Assembly (NCBI GenBank): GCA_913056495.1
Contig: CAJXMO010000007.1
Location: 124,001-188,000 of the forward strand
Reading direction: 5' to 3'
Length of the DNA stretch: 64,000 nucleotides
From: an uncultured Alteromonadaceae bacterium
GTDB taxonomy: Bacteria > Pseudomonadota > Gammaproteobacteria > Enterobacterales > Alteromonadaceae
Shown here: positions 35,573 through 45,917 of the stretch, in pieces
Position numbering within the stretch: the first letter of the stretch is position 1
Layout of the letters: each line of letters begins with the position of its first letter
Notes under the pieces: generated by a model
The model's input: the letters and a program-made list of their open reading frames with translations, nothing else
What the model was told of the DNA's origin: nothing
The model's database searches: none
Position numbers and translations under genes: made by a program

Positions 35573-37690
35573 TTACAGTTTAAAGCTGGAGACTAGTCCT
35601 CTGAGTGTTTCTGCCAGTTTGTTGATATTACTGGCGTGTTCGTTACTGATCTGAGCCTCTTCACCCACGCTTTTAGCCGAATCATCAATAGAGGTAATGT
35701 TCTGGCTTACATCTTCAGCAACCACGCTTTGTTCTTCGGCTGCGGTTGCTATTTGATCCGCCATTGATTTAATCACTTCAACTTGTTCCCGAATTGAGTC
35801 CAGTGATGCATTGGTTGTATTAACTTTATCAACGCTATCCTGAGCCAAACTCTGGCAGGTATCCATTACAGTGACCACCCGCTTTGTACCCTGCTGAAGT
35901 TTATCTATCATGGTCTGAATTTCACCGGTAGATTCTTGCGTACTTCGCGCCAAGGTTCTGACTTCGTCAGCCACTACGGCAAACCCTCTGCCCTGCTCAC
36001 CGGCTCTGGCTGCCTCAATGGCTGCATTGAGTGCCAGTAAATTGGTTTGCTCTGCAATACCTTGTATAGTCGTTAATATCTGACCAATATTCGTGCTGTC
36101 TTTAACTAATACTTCAATTTCATCACCGGTTTTTTCAATTTCTCCAGCAAGCTGATGAATACTGTTAACCGTTTCATCGACCACTAATTTACTTTGCTCT
36201 GTGTCCTGAGCGACCCGGTTGACTGAGTTGGCGGTATTGCCAATACTTTGTGCTACATCATTAGCCGAGGCTGTCATTTGGGTAATAGCAGCTGCCGCCA
36301 TAGACAAGTGCTCTTTTTGCGCATTCATGCCTGCACTGCTTTTGTTCGCTGAATCTGCAGAGGCTTTAGCCGCATCGCCTAACGCATGACTGCAGGTATC
36401 AATTTGCTTGATTAATTCATGTAAATGCTCAATGAAATAATTCAGGCTTTTTGCCATCGCGCCGATTTCATCGTCGGATTTAACATCGAGGCGCTGGGTT
36501 AAATCGCCTTCACCTTGCGCTAAATCTTTAAGTACCTTAACTGTGTAACTAACCGGTGATAATACTTTTTTAAGCAATAGGGTTAATAAAATTACGGCGG
36601 CGGCTATCCCCAGAATACCAAACACAATACTGCTTAGAATAACCTGGTCTGAACCTTCGCTAACCAGCCCGGTGAGTTCAGCCACCGGCTTACTGACAAC
36701 CGACAAAGGCAGCACCATCATGACTTTCCAGCCACTTGCCTTGTCCCCGATTAAAACCGGTGCAACGGCATAAATTTTATCATTTTCAATTTTAACGCTG
36801 GCTTGATTATTTTGACCCAGAGTTTGCATGATAGCCTGCACATCATCTGATTCTGCCGCGGCCAGTGACTGGCCAAGACTAGCTTTATTCCGGGTATCTC
36901 CGGCGATAATACCGCTTTGACTGACAACAACAATGTCACCGGCACCCTGATAAACATTTTCATTATTATGTTCAGCAAACAGTTGAATAAAGGATACGCT
37001 GATATCTACCCCGGCCATACCAATAAAACGACCATTCTCAAGTTGAGGCGCAACTATGCTGGCCAGGAGGACTTTTGAGCCATCAATTTCATATAAATAC
37101 GGGTCGGTCACACAGCCTGTTTTTTGCTCTTTTGGACACAGATAATATTCGCCCGCTCTAACGCCGTTTTTATCTCTGGTTTGATCTTCATAACCAATCA
37201 GAGCGTCTAATCCCATCCCGGAATCAGTTCGGTAAACATAAGGAATAAAGCGCCCGCTATCATCACTCGCAGTCGTTTTATCATTAATATATGAGCTGTC
37301 CAAACCATCAAACGCATTTGGTTGGTAAGCTGCATATAAGCCAAGAATATCCTGATTGCCTTTTAATTGCTGGTTTAAAATTTCAAGCGAGTAAGGCCTT
37401 AACATCTGACGTTCTATCGAAGACTGCTTTAACGCCATTAAAGTTGCTGCATTGGTTTTTGCAATTTCCATTGCACCCGACAGTTTTTCTGAAATCGCCT
37501 TAGCCTGAAATTGCGTCATATCTTTAATTTGGGCTAACACGGTTTTTTCTATCGTCGCAGTGGCGGACTGATTGATTTCAGTTCGCGTACTTACGCTGGT
37601 CATGTAATTAATACTAATAAGAGCAACAACCACAATAAACAGGCATGCGGCTGCAGCCGCACTAATTCTGAACTGCAACGAATTGGCCAT
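35573..37690 (-). CDS. Methyl-accepting chemotaxis protein with dCache sensor
   Basis: A 705-residue transmembrane chemoreceptor. Helix 1 lies at about 11-30, a periplasmic dCache-type sensor at about 35-345 (including [31 protein letters not shown] and [11 protein letters not shown]), helix 2 at about 350-375, a HAMP at about 378-430 and the signalling hairpin with the invariant tip [35 protein letters not shown]. Glutamine/glutamate methylation-helix segments are present. It modulates CheA. Ligand unknown; dCache receptors bind amino acids and small organics. Confidence 0.94.
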   Translation of the reverse strand: MANSLQFRISAAAAACLFIVVVALISINYMTSVSTRTEINQSATATIEKTVLAQIKDMTQFQAKAISEKLSGAMEIAKTNAATLMALKQSSIERQMLRPYSLEILNQQLKGNQDILGLYAAYQPNAFDGLDSSYINDKTTASDDSGRFIPYVYRTDSGMGLDALIGYEDQTRDKNGVRAGEYYLCPKEQKTGCVTDPYLYEIDGSKVLLASIVAPQLENGRFIGMAGVDISVSFIQLFAEHNNENVYQGAGDIVVVSQSGIIAGDTRNKASLGQSLAAAESDDVQAIMQTLGQNNQASVKIENDKIYAVAPVLIGDKASGWKVMMVLPLSVVSKPVAELTGLVSEGSDQVILSSIVFGILGIAAAVILLTLLLKKVLSPVSYTVKVLKDLAQGEGDLTQRLDVKSDDEIGAMAKSLNYFIEHLHELIKQIDTCSHALGDAAKASADSANKSSAGMNAQKEHLSMAAAAITQMTASANDVAQSIGNTANSVNRVAQDTEQSKLVVDETVNSIHQLAGEIEKTGDEIEVLVKDSTNIGQILTTIQGIAEQTNLLALNAAIEAARAGEQGRGFAVVADEVRTLARSTQESTGEIQTMIDKLQQGTKRVVTVMDTCQSLAQDSVDKVNTTNASLDSIREQVEVIKSMADQIATAAEEQSVVAEDVSQNITSIDDSAKSVGEEAQISNEHASNINKLAETLRGLVSSFKL

Positions 37691-38053
37691 TAGTTTTCTC
37701 GCTTGATCACATTAGTTAATTTAAACAGGCTGAATTTGGAAACGGCTACTGATGCCAAAATTGAGAGCAGGGTATGCTGAACAGATACCGGGTTCAGACA
37801 ACGCCATTTACCAGATTAGCCAAATGGTAGTACAACCCGCATTGGTGACTTTTATTAATTTAGTTGAAAATATAAATATTTGCGAGCTATCTTTTCTCTA
37901 TTTAATGTGGAGCGGTCATAAAAGCGTCTAATGGAAAGACAAGATCCGGCCTGAACACACATTTCTTGGACAAAAATGCGAGCAATTAGGGGTAATCACC
38001 AAGTAAATGACTAATATTCATTATTATAACTCAGGCCGACCCACTCTCTTGTT
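37691..38053. other. Intergenic region between the MCP and secreted GH43 genes
   Basis: A 363-base stretch with the MCP promoter and the 3' side of the GH43 gene. No coding frame, repeat or clear hairpin terminator was found. Confidence 0.45.
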
Positions 38054-39742
38054 TTAATCTGTAAGCGTCTTAGCTGGTATTTGGGTGTATTCAAACCAAT
38101 CAAATTGCGCCGTATTTTGGCTTAACTGATTGTTACTGCTCGCGTATAAACCTATTCCGGCACCGTTAAACTTGTTAATTTTACTGTCTGAAATCACCTT
38201 TAAGTTAAAAACTGTGTCCAGCGTTACCATGGACTCTTCACTGCCACCATAACTAAATTGAAGGTCCAGTCCGGAAGCACGCGCTTTCAGGTATACCTTA
38301 TCTGCCGCGTATGGGATGCGCGCAACTACCTCTTTTTGACCATGATACTTGCGGGTTAAGAGCAGTTCATTATTGCCTTTAGTAAACATAAAGTAGCTTT
38401 CTGAATTTCGGTAGATAGCTAAACCCGCCTGTTCATTCGGCTGATCAGTTGAAAAAGTAACCAAGGTTTTAGCCTGAAAGTGGTGATCGCGGATTTTTTG
38501 CAGTACTAGAGCGCTGCTCATGTGATTGTCCAGCGTTTGAGGCTGCAAGCCTAAAACCAATTTCCCCTGATCTATCCGGTAAAAGCGACCACGGCCGGAA
38601 GCGCGAGGTGCTCTGATAAAATGCCAGTTTATGCCGAGCTCACGGGTATTAAATTCGTCCCGGATGTCGCCTGAATTGACTGGCGTCCAGGGTAAGTCCG
38701 GTCTTGATTGGCGTATTAATACTTTGCCTTGGCCGGGATTAAAAATAGGCGTGTCATTTTCAAATTCTACTTTAGCTAAAAATGTTTCTCTGGCCAAAGG
38801 CACTTCGCCATCCAGCAACCTCATCCCCAATAATACAGCCCACCATTCTCCGGTTTGCGTTTGTACTAAATCCGCATGGCCAATGGCTTTTATCGGATAA
38901 TTTTGGCCAAGGTGTCTATGCGTCAAAACTGGATTAATTTGATCGGCTACATAGGGCCCCATCACATTATCAGAGTGATGGACAGAGATTGCATGATAAA
39001 TATCGGTACCGCCTTCAGCTTGCATCAGCAGGTATTTGCCATTTATTTTATAGATATGCGGTGATTCCGCATATCTTGCATTATTCGCATGGCCGTAGGT
39101 TAGGATTTTACGTTCGCCAATAAATTTATTGTTATTCAGATCGATTTGTTGTGTCCAAACCGCGACTTGAGCAGGCCAATCTTTTTTAAAGTTCCAGTCA
39201 TTGCCTGAATAATAGGCTTTTCCATCGTCGTTCCAAAATAGTGATGGATCTATCCCCGGCGCATCTTTTATCCAAACCGGATCGGACCATTTTCCTTTTG
39301 GATCCTTTGCTGTGATATAAAAGTTTCCGCCGCATTTTGAACAGGTACTGGTTATATAAAATAAACCATCGTGATAGCGAATGGTTGGCGCCCAAATACC
39401 TCTGAAATCAGGCAGTTGGTCAAAATTAAATTGAGTACCATCTGAAACTGCGTGATTAATCAGCTCCCAATTGACTAAATCTTTGCTGTGGTATATGGGT
39501 AAACCCGGAAACCAGACAAATGAAGAATTCGTTAAATAATAATCATCATTAACACGAACAATTGAGGGATCAGGTGAAAAGCCTTTCAATATCGGATTTT
39601 CGAATTGAGTAGGCACTGAGTTAGCATAGACGTACATTGTGAAAATACCCGTCAATACAAATGACAATGCAACCCCACACAATTTTTTTAATAAAGAGAG
39701 TTGCATCACTTCCCGAAAGAAAGGCATAAAACATACACTCAT
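38054..39742 (-). CDS. Secreted glycoside hydrolase family 43 (xylosidase/arabinofuranosidase)
   Basis: A 562-residue exported GH43 enzyme. A long signal region (about 1-41) precedes the catalytic five-bladed propeller. Catalytic residues are D58 (SPDPSIV, general base), D165 (GIDPSLF) and E227 (YAESPHIYK, general acid). A C-terminal beta-sandwich (GH43_C2-like, about 365-555) follows, the domain layout of GH43 beta-xylosidases/alpha-L-arabinofuranosidases. The ATG at 39742 has AGGT 8 bases upstream; an ATG at residue 13 is an alternative. It shares orientation with the GH3 and TonB receptor genes, so a hemicellulose locus is likely. Substrate is inferred. Confidence 0.88.
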   Translation of the reverse strand: MSVCFMPFFREVMQLSLLKKLCGVALSFVLTGIFTMYVYANSVPTQFENPILKGFSPDPSIVRVNDDYYLTNSSFVWFPGLPIYHSKDLVNWELINHAVSDGTQFNFDQLPDFRGIWAPTIRYHDGLFYITSTCSKCGGNFYITAKDPKGKWSDPVWIKDAPGIDPSLFWNDDGKAYYSGNDWNFKKDWPAQVAVWTQQIDLNNNKFIGERKILTYGHANNARYAESPHIYKINGKYLLMQAEGGTDIYHAISVHHSDNVMGPYVADQINPVLTHRHLGQNYPIKAIGHADLVQTQTGEWWAVLLGMRLLDGEVPLARETFLAKVEFENDTPIFNPGQGKVLIRQSRPDLPWTPVNSGDIRDEFNTRELGINWHFIRAPRASGRGRFYRIDQGKLVLGLQPQTLDNHMSSALVLQKIRDHHFQAKTLVTFSTDQPNEQAGLAIYRNSESYFMFTKGNNELLLTRKYHGQKEVVARIPYAADKVYLKARASGLDLQFSYGGSEESMVTLDTVFNLKVISDSKINKFNGAGIGLYASSNNQLSQNTAQFDWFEYTQIPAKTLTD

Positions 39743-40160
39743 AAATTAGTACCTAATATTGATTGTTTGCAATTTCTGCGAAAATTAAATTAACTTTTCT
39801 GTACGGGTCAATTGAATCAATGCCCGTCACAATTCCTACGCTTTCTATTCAGATGACCTGAAGGTTAACGTATTATCTAATTAAAAATACTTACATCCAG
39901 TTAAAAATACTAGAGCCTGTTTATCTTTCGAGTACCAATATTGTTCTAACTGAGCGCTTTCAAATCGCGGCGAGAGGGCAATAGAGCTGACTTTGCAGTA
40001 GCATAAAGTCTTTATCTCTGCTTTATGAAGCGTACTATACTTCAATCGATCTACTTTGTATAAAAACCATATGGACTGCAAAAAAAACGAACGCTAAAGC
40101 TCTGCTGTATCTAGACTTTACATTGCAATAAGCATGCAAAACTAATTTAAAAGAGAGGAC
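39743..40160. other. Intergenic region with an element remnant between GH43 and GH3
   Basis: About 420 bases. The left part is the GH43 promoter side. From 39910 onward the solo terminal repeat is followed by roughly 160 bases that read like degraded coding DNA (minus-strand fragment SSIALSPRFESAQLEQYWYSK). Nothing functional can be assigned. Confidence 0.4.
39910..39928. mobile_element. Solo terminal repeat of the MITE/IS family
   Basis: CTAGAGCCTGTTTATCTTT is identical to the first 19 shared bases of the terminal repeat at 16468-16486. No matching inverted end was found nearby, and the adjoining sequence (to about 40090) has no credible gene, so this is likely one end of a decayed element inserted between the GH43 and GH3 genes. 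Confidence 0.65.
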
Positions 40161-40187
40161 AAAAAAGGGCAAGTGCTTCACTTGCCC
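40161..40187 (-). terminator. Terminator of the GH3 gene
   Basis: GGGCAAGTG pairs with CACTTGCCC around a CTT loop, and on the minus strand TTTTTTG follows. It separates GH3 from the GH43 gene downstream, which therefore needs its own promoter or readthrough. Confidence 0.9.
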
Positions 40188-40214
40188 GTTACAATCTAGA
40201 AAAGTAAATTTTTG

Positions 40215-42200
40215 TTAATTAAGAGTAATCCCGGAGCCGTAAGCAAATAGCGGCACCTGGCTATCATTGCTCAAAGCCGGATCTTGCTGCTCGACCCTTT
40301 GCATTGAAGCGGGTAGCTCAAATGGCAGCCGGCCTTTTGCCTGAGCACGCCCCAAAATAACATCCAGTACAGCCGCATCGCTGGCGCCAAAATTAGCCAT
40401 AACTACATCAGCTTTGTCGATAATATTCGTTAATATCGCAGGGCGCCCCATATAAACAGAGATAACCACAGGAATATTGTTTTCATTCGACAATAACAAA
40501 TCATAAGCCGGGTCACCTGGTTTAAAGTTTATACGCCCTTCAGCCTGGCGACTGCCAAAAAAATGATTCGGGTGAAGCAACTCTTTTGGGGTTTGTGTAC
40601 GGACAATGGCCAGATCGGCATCGGCTAACCGGTCAACGACAACCAGTCCTTTTTGCTGGGCCGCATCAACCGATACGCCATGTAAAAATACTTTAGCCGC
40701 ATTTTTCTGATAAGGAATTAAATTATCCTTATTTTGCAGCAATACCTGGCTTTCTCTTTGCGCTAATTCGGCCTTTTTGACAAATTCAGGTGCGCCAATA
40801 ATCTTATCTACCTGCGCCGGATCAACATAGGGGTTTTCAAATAAACCCTGCTTAAATTTATTGATCATAATTCGCATCACAGATTCATCTAATCTTTGCT
40901 CAGATAAAGCACCCTGCTTAACCGCTTCGACTAAAATTTGGCTTTGATGCGTGCCCCCAAACTGGTCTACGCCGGCTTTTACGCCTTTAATATAACGCTC
41001 GGCCCGGGTTAATGTTTCAACTCCCCATGGCATGCCAATGTCGGTGAACTTTTGCAACGTCTTAGGATCGATACATTTTTGCCCGCAGTCTTCGGTAATG
41101 GCCCAGTCAGATAAGGTAATCCCATTAAACTTAAGCTCATCTCTTAACAGCTCCGTTAGTATTTGTCTATTAAATCCAGCGGCCACCTGCTCAAGAGGTT
41201 CGCCGTTTGGTAAAGGCCCTTCTATAATCGGATAAGTCGCCATTACGCCCGCAGTATTAACATTAAAAGCGCCTTTAAACGCATCAATATGAGTTTGCAA
41301 TTTTTGCCCGCCGACTTTGGCATAACGGCCATAATAATTATGCCCATCTAAGCCTTGCTCTGCTGCACCATAACCAACCCAGTGTTTAACTACAGTTGAC
41401 ACCCCATCGGCTGTCACGCCTTGTTCAGATCCCTGAAAACCGGCAACATAGGCACCCGCGAGTTTACTGACAGCTTGGGCGTCTGAACCAAATGTTTGGT
41501 TTTGTCGCGTCCATCTGGGTTCGGTGGACAAATCAGCGGTCGGTGACAGCGCCATATGGATCCCAACTGAACGATATTCCTGGCGTGCGATATCGGCAAA
41601 CGTATGCAGGGTACTTTCACTGCCCAATGCTCCAAATCCAATGGGTTCAGGCCACTGCGAAAATCCTTCACCAAATGCGTTTGCACCCAGTGTGTATTGA
41701 AAGTGGTGGCGAGGATCTGTACTGATAGTCACAGGAATACCTAATCGCTGGCTTTCAGCCAGTGTTTGAACCCGGTTGTTCTGCTTCGCCAGTTCAGTGG
41801 GTGAGACTTTAATCCGGGTAATGTAACTGGTAATATTTTTATCAATCAATAATGATTTAAGCGCATCATAATCATACCCCAACGCAGAACTGCCGGTTGC
41901 ACTGTTAATACCGGGTAAAGTCCCATGCATCATAGTGCCGGCTTTTTCGGCCAGGTTCATTTGAGAAACTAAATCAGCCGCTCTCTGCTCGGGCGTCCGG
42001 CGCCAGTCTTCATATATATCCAGCTGATTATTCTGGTTTAAATCTTTAAACTCTAAATTATCAACTTTAAGTAGCGGCTTTACATTAGCCTGAATGCGAA
42101 CCTGCGTGGCCGGGTTAAGGGTTTGTACATCATTTGCACAAGCAGCCGTTACCGCAATAACCACTGCACTTAAAGAAAAAATTTTCAAGGTTGAACTCAT
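40215..42200 (-). CDS. Glycoside hydrolase family 3 lipoprotein (beta-glucosidase/xylosidase)
   Basis: A 661-residue exported GH3 enzyme. The lipobox VTAAC puts the lipidated Cys at 21. The TIM-barrel domain has the KHW motif (272-274) and the nucleophile D365 in GITLSDW. An alpha/beta sandwich follows, ending SQVPLFAYGSGITLN. A DLNQNNQLDIYEDW segment near 53-66 looks like a calcium loop. The family covers beta-glucosidases and beta-xylosidases, and the locus suggests oligoxyloside or glucoside trimming in the periplasm. It lies 128 bases after the TonB receptor gene on the same strand. Confidence 0.9.
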   Translation of the reverse strand: MSSTLKIFSLSAVVIAVTAACANDVQTLNPATQVRIQANVKPLLKVDNLEFKDLNQNNQLDIYEDWRRTPEQRAADLVSQMNLAEKAGTMMHGTLPGINSATGSSALGYDYDALKSLLIDKNITSYITRIKVSPTELAKQNNRVQTLAESQRLGIPVTISTDPRHHFQYTLGANAFGEGFSQWPEPIGFGALGSESTLHTFADIARQEYRSVGIHMALSPTADLSTEPRWTRQNQTFGSDAQAVSKLAGAYVAGFQGSEQGVTADGVSTVVKHWVGYGAAEQGLDGHNYYGRYAKVGGQKLQTHIDAFKGAFNVNTAGVMATYPIIEGPLPNGEPLEQVAAGFNRQILTELLRDELKFNGITLSDWAITEDCGQKCIDPKTLQKFTDIGMPWGVETLTRAERYIKGVKAGVDQFGGTHQSQILVEAVKQGALSEQRLDESVMRIMINKFKQGLFENPYVDPAQVDKIIGAPEFVKKAELAQRESQVLLQNKDNLIPYQKNAAKVFLHGVSVDAAQQKGLVVVDRLADADLAIVRTQTPKELLHPNHFFGSRQAEGRINFKPGDPAYDLLLSNENNIPVVISVYMGRPAILTNIIDKADVVMANFGASDAAVLDVILGRAQAKGRLPFELPASMQRVEQQDPALSNDSQVPLFAYGSGITLN

Positions 42201-42328
42201 ATCGAATTGATTCCTGTCGGTGGTAAAAAACAGGGGAAGATACCGAGTGCATTAATTTGCTGTAGCTAAGCGTCTATCTGCTATCAACAAATCTATATCA
42301 ATATCATTCCCCTATTTTTTTAAAGTGG

Positions 42329-44563
42329 TTAATAGAAGGTATAGCTAAATCTGACGCCTGCGATTCTCGGCTCTGAAGCAAATACTCGCCCACCCCGGTA
42401 ACCGCTGAAGACAATTTCATTTTCTATGTTTTTAACAAACAATTGCGCATGCCAATCTGCATTTGGTTCAAAATAAGTCAGGCTTGCGTTGCTACGCCAG
42501 AAAGAGGGTTGCTCCAGCTGGGTGGCCATGGTGAAATCCGTAGCAACATAAGATGCGCTATAGCGGGTATCTGCGTGCAGTTGAATTTCAGCCCCTGAAT
42601 CAAGGAAAAAGCTTCGGGTATAGCCAGCTGTTAACACAGCAGATGGAGTGTAATCCAGCGATTTACCTGCAAAATCAACATCCGGCAGCGGCTTGTATCT
42701 GTCGTATTTTGTATCTAATAAGGCAAGTGCTAAATCAAACTTATCTTCACTGGTTGGGACATATTTAGCCTCAATTTCTGCACCGGTAATGCTTGATTCA
42801 CCTGCGTTAGAAGTGACCTGTCCCGGAATATTTGGCGCCTGGCTATTGAGCTGCATGTTAGTGTAGTCGTAGTAAAATGCTGACACATTCAGGCTAAGCG
42901 AACGGTCAAGAAAGAAACCTTTAACACCGGCTTCATATGAAGTAAGCTCCTCAGGCTTGTAAAACAGGCGCTCTTCCGACACAGGGTTTGCACAGCCTTC
43001 AGATCCAGCGGTACAACCGTCATTAAAGCCACCGGCTTTATAGCCTGTTGAAATATTGGCAAATGCCATAATATTTTTACTTACATCATAGTCTACGCCA
43101 AGCTTCCAGGTTGATTTTGAAAACTCCACATCTGCATCATTAACGCCGGCTACATTCCAGTTATCAGGTCCAACCGAGTCACTGTCTGACCCAATCACCG
43201 TCAGCCCTTTACGTGATTTATTATCAACTGAATAACGCGCGCCACCGGTAATGCTGAGCTTGTCATTTACGTGGTAAGTTGCTTGAGTGAAAATAGCTTT
43301 AGATTCACTTGTCACTTCAGGGTATAAATAGCCAAGATAGCCGGTCGGCGTTTGAAACTCCTCAATCACTGTGTCTGACGGGTTCGACTCTTCTTTAAAA
43401 TAATAAAGTCCCACAACCGCATCCCAGTCTTCAACATCTGTTGTCGCCAAACGTAGCTCATGTGAATATGAATTATTTTCGGTAAAACTTTGCATTGGGT
43501 TGTAGGCGTTGGCCCGCGGGCGCACTAAGGTTGAGCGGGTATCATCATTGTAAACCCGATAACCGGTTAGATAGGTTAATCCAAGCTCGCCAAAATCATA
43601 ATTCAGTTCACCCGTAATCCCATATATTTCTTTATCCTGATAAGCATTTGCTGCAAACGGATAATCAATGGTGCGACGCTTTTTAGAGCCGGTATCAAAG
43701 TATTTAACCGATTCGCCGGCATATATATTACCCTCAAAAAATGCAGTGTAAGGTAGCGCCATCGCAGCCTGACCTTCCTGCTTGGTATAATCCGCAACCA
43801 GATATAAAGACCCTTGGCTGTCATCACCAAATTCCCAAAGTGTGCTCAATCTGGCAGCAAGTTCGTCCTGATCATTGCCCAGCCCACGATCTGACACACC
43901 TTCGGTTGTATACAAATATGAATCATGCTGGTTTGAAGAAATCGCGGCACGTACAGCCACATCATCTGATACCACATAGTTAACCATACCATTGGCTTTT
44001 ACTGTGCCATAGCTTGCAAGTTCTGTGTTAATTTTCGCTTCGTTATAGCTTAAGTTTGGTTTGTTGCTGATGACATTAACCACACCCGCAGTCGCGTTTC
44101 TGCCATATAAAGTACCCTGTGGGCCGCGTAATACCTCGATGCGCTCCACATCAAAAAATGACCCGCCTATGGCTTGTGGGCGTGCCATATAAAATCCGTT
44201 TAGCATAAATGCAGCAGAAGGATCGCCTTTTTCTGTGCCATCCGGGCTGGAAACGCCGCGAATAGTGACACGTAAACCATTATCCTGAGAAATTTGCGCA
44301 GAGGGTGCAATACGCTCTAGCGACAAAGCATCGGTCACCCCGGCTGATTCTAACTCATCACCGGTAATTGCATTCATTGAAACCGGTGTTTTAGAAATAG
44401 GCTCAGAGCGTTTTTGTGCGGTTACTCTGATTTCTTCAATGCCGGATGACTTGCCGTCTGTATCTTGTTCCTGGTTTTCTTGAGCGTAAGCCGTTGTTGT
44501 TAATCCCATTAATATTGCAGTAATTGCACTACTCAATACTGTACGTTTTTGTAATGTGTTCAT
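42329..44563 (-). CDS. TonB-dependent receptor of the hemicellulose locus
   Basis: A 744-residue outer-membrane receptor. The signal peptide ends at AYAQE (about 28). A TonB-box-like segment (IEEIRVTAQKR) is followed by the plug (about 45-165, with RVEVLRGPQGTLYGRNATAGVVNVISNKP) and the barrel to the terminal SYTFY. Plug style (TAQKRSEPISKTPVSMNAITGDEL) is that of proteobacterial carbohydrate/vitamin-type receptors, not siderophore receptors. With GH3 and GH43 downstream it probably imports oligosaccharides. The ATG at 44563 has GAGGTG 7 bases upstream; a GTG 9 bases earlier lies in that RBS. Confidence 0.92.
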   Translation of the reverse strand: MNTLQKRTVLSSAITAILMGLTTTAYAQENQEQDTDGKSSGIEEIRVTAQKRSEPISKTPVSMNAITGDELESAGVTDALSLERIAPSAQISQDNGLRVTIRGVSSPDGTEKGDPSAAFMLNGFYMARPQAIGGSFFDVERIEVLRGPQGTLYGRNATAGVVNVISNKPNLSYNEAKINTELASYGTVKANGMVNYVVSDDVAVRAAISSNQHDSYLYTTEGVSDRGLGNDQDELAARLSTLWEFGDDSQGSLYLVADYTKQEGQAAMALPYTAFFEGNIYAGESVKYFDTGSKKRRTIDYPFAANAYQDKEIYGITGELNYDFGELGLTYLTGYRVYNDDTRSTLVRPRANAYNPMQSFTENNSYSHELRLATTDVEDWDAVVGLYYFKEESNPSDTVIEEFQTPTGYLGYLYPEVTSESKAIFTQATYHVNDKLSITGGARYSVDNKSRKGLTVIGSDSDSVGPDNWNVAGVNDADVEFSKSTWKLGVDYDVSKNIMAFANISTGYKAGGFNDGCTAGSEGCANPVSEERLFYKPEELTSYEAGVKGFFLDRSLSLNVSAFYYDYTNMQLNSQAPNIPGQVTSNAGESSITGAEIEAKYVPTSEDKFDLALALLDTKYDRYKPLPDVDFAGKSLDYTPSAVLTAGYTRSFFLDSGAEIQLHADTRYSASYVATDFTMATQLEQPSFWRSNASLTYFEPNADWHAQLFVKNIENEIVFSGYRGGRVFASEPRIAGVRFSYTFY

Positions 44564-44790
44564 TTTTTTCACCTCTGAAACATAACTCAGTTAAGTTAAC
44601 AGTTAAGAAAGCCATAAATAGGTACTCAGTGATTTGTTATTTTTATAGCTTTATTTGTTAACGTTGTGTTTATTTTAGGTTTCAAAATAAACAGTAGTAA
44701 GTAACAAAAAGGACAAGTTTAGCCAGATTTGGGACAAAACTGAGTTTAATTTAAGCACAGGTAAATAATTTAACCCGAAACCGGATTTAC

Positions 44791-44855
44791 TTAACCTCTA
44801 CTCTGGATATCAAATTTAAGGCCTTAGCTAACTTCTTATCCGGAGTTGAGGTTAA
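44791..44855. repeat. Inverted pair of a dispersed 21-bp motif
   Basis: Arm 44837-44855 (TATCCGGAGTTGAGGTTAA) and arm 44791-44809 (its reverse complement with 2 mismatches) face each other across 27 bases. Single copies of the same motif occur at 12814-12834 and 14865-14885. The pairing suggests a REP-like element. Confidence 0.65.
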
Positions 44856-44995
44856 TTAATTGAAGAAGTGAATAGTCATCCAGATCCAGTAGACTGATAG
44901 TAGGTTCAGGCGGTCGATTTTTGATAATTTATTAATAAGAAATAGCTTATTTAAAGTTAAGCTAGATTTTCAAGGGAGCGGTTTAAGCGACGTAT

Positions 44996-45024
44996 TGATC
45001 TTTGTATTAGTGAAACAAAGATCA
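44996..45024. repeat. Perfect 10-bp inverted repeat past the cytochrome gene
   Basis: TGATCTTTGT (44996-45005) and ACAAAGATCA (45015-45024) with a 9-base loop, 55 bases beyond the cytochrome stop. No T-run on the minus strand. It may be a processing hairpin or an operator for the TonB receptor promoter. Confidence 0.5.
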
Positions 45025-45078
45025 CTACGCGCCGGCTTTAAAACCATGACTTTAAAGGCTAAAGCTACCCTATGTGTG

Positions 45079-45381
45079 TTATAAAGAGGCGTAATAAGCG
45101 GCTAGATCCTTAATATCCTGGTCAGACAAAGGCTTCGCCATTGCTGACATCATAGGATCTTTTCGTTTACCGCTCTGAAAGTCATGTAATTGCTTGGCAA
45201 TGTATCCTTGTTTCTGGCCAGCAAGATTTGGCCACAGCGGATTCAGGCTGATACCTTTTCCGCCATGGCAACTGGCGCAAACGGACGATTTTTCTTTGCC
45301 TGCGGTTATATCTCCGGCCGCCATAACCTGAGTGCTACTCAGTGCTAGCAAGCCAATACATAGTTGATTTAATAATTTCAT
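45079..45381 (-). CDS. Class I cytochrome c (c553-like)
   Basis: A 100-residue periplasmic cytochrome. A signal peptide (1-21) precedes the haem motif C35-A-S-C-H39, a GIS-NPLWPNLAGQ segment and a distal methionine region (DPMMSAMAKPL). Last gene of the amine dehydrogenase operon on the minus strand. It may take electrons from the dehydrogenase or pass them to oxidases. Partner assignment is inferred from context only. Confidence 0.9.
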   Translation of the reverse strand: MKLLNQLCIGLLALSSTQVMAAGDITAGKEKSSVCASCHGGKGISLNPLWPNLAGQKQGYIAKQLHDFQSGKRKDPMMSAMAKPLSDQDIKDLAAYYASL

Positions 45382-45472
45382 TTTTTACTCCACACCCGGA
45401 TATTTGGCACTGGCCCCCGGACGATTAATTTATGATATTTGCTCTGATCAATAACAACTGATGACTGTCTGA

Positions 45473-45904
45473 TTAATTGCTATCAATTTTTTGGGTCAAC
45501 TCTGCTCGGTATTTCAACAGGCTGGTTCTTAGAATATCTTTCCTTAACGGGCCGACCTCTTCAGCTGTATAGGGGTTGCTATTGATTAAATCAGCTCTTT
45601 TGGGATCAAATTCTTTAATTAACCAATTTAGCATGCTCGCCATTTTTTCATCATTTAGTGGCGCAGTGGCTACACCCGGCACTCTGACTAAAAACGCTCG
45701 CCCGCCTTCCACAGTCAAAAATTTACCAACATAATTTCTGAACGTCGGTACCCGGCTATCGCCCGAGCCTCGTCCATCTATTGTGTGGCAACCAGAGCAG
45801 AATATTTTGTAATTTGTTGCATCTGAGTTAACGCCTGCTGCCTGCCCGGTAAAGGGCAAACAGCAAAACATAACTCCTATTGATAAATATTTAGATATAG
45901 TCAT
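45473..45904 (-). CDS. Cytochrome c of the amine dehydrogenase operon
   Basis: A 143-residue periplasmic cytochrome with a signal peptide (1-24, cleavage around AAG) and one haem site C36-S-G-C-H40 (FCSGCHTIDGRGSGDSRVP). The C-terminal half is unlike common class I cytochromes. The ATG at 45904 is chosen, being the first residue of a proper signal peptide; a GTG start 33 bases earlier would overlap the light-chain gene. It follows the light chain directly, like the small cytochrome in the aau cluster of Alcaligenes, and may accept electrons from the quinone cofactor enzyme. Confidence 0.85.
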   Translation of the reverse strand: MTISKYLSIGVMFCCLPFTGQAAGVNSDATNYKIFCSGCHTIDGRGSGDSRVPTFRNYVGKFLTVEGGRAFLVRVPGVATAPLNDEKMASMLNWLIKEFDPKRADLINSNPYTAEEVGPLRKDILRTSLLKYRAELTQKIDSN

Positions 45905-45917
45905 AGGAAACCAACAA

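Larger units (their letters stand above)
44564..45078. other. Regulatory region upstream of the TonB receptor
   Basis: A 515-base non-coding stretch. It holds two inverted repeats: a 19-base pair of arms at 44791-44809 and 44837-44855 built from a dispersed motif, and a 10-base perfect pair at 44996-45005 and 45015-45024. No coding frame was found. Confidence 0.5.

Noticed and set aside
44996..45024. The inverted repeat read as an intrinsic terminator of the cytochrome gene.
   Set aside because: The stem is good but no T-run follows on the minus strand, so it is listed only as a repeat.
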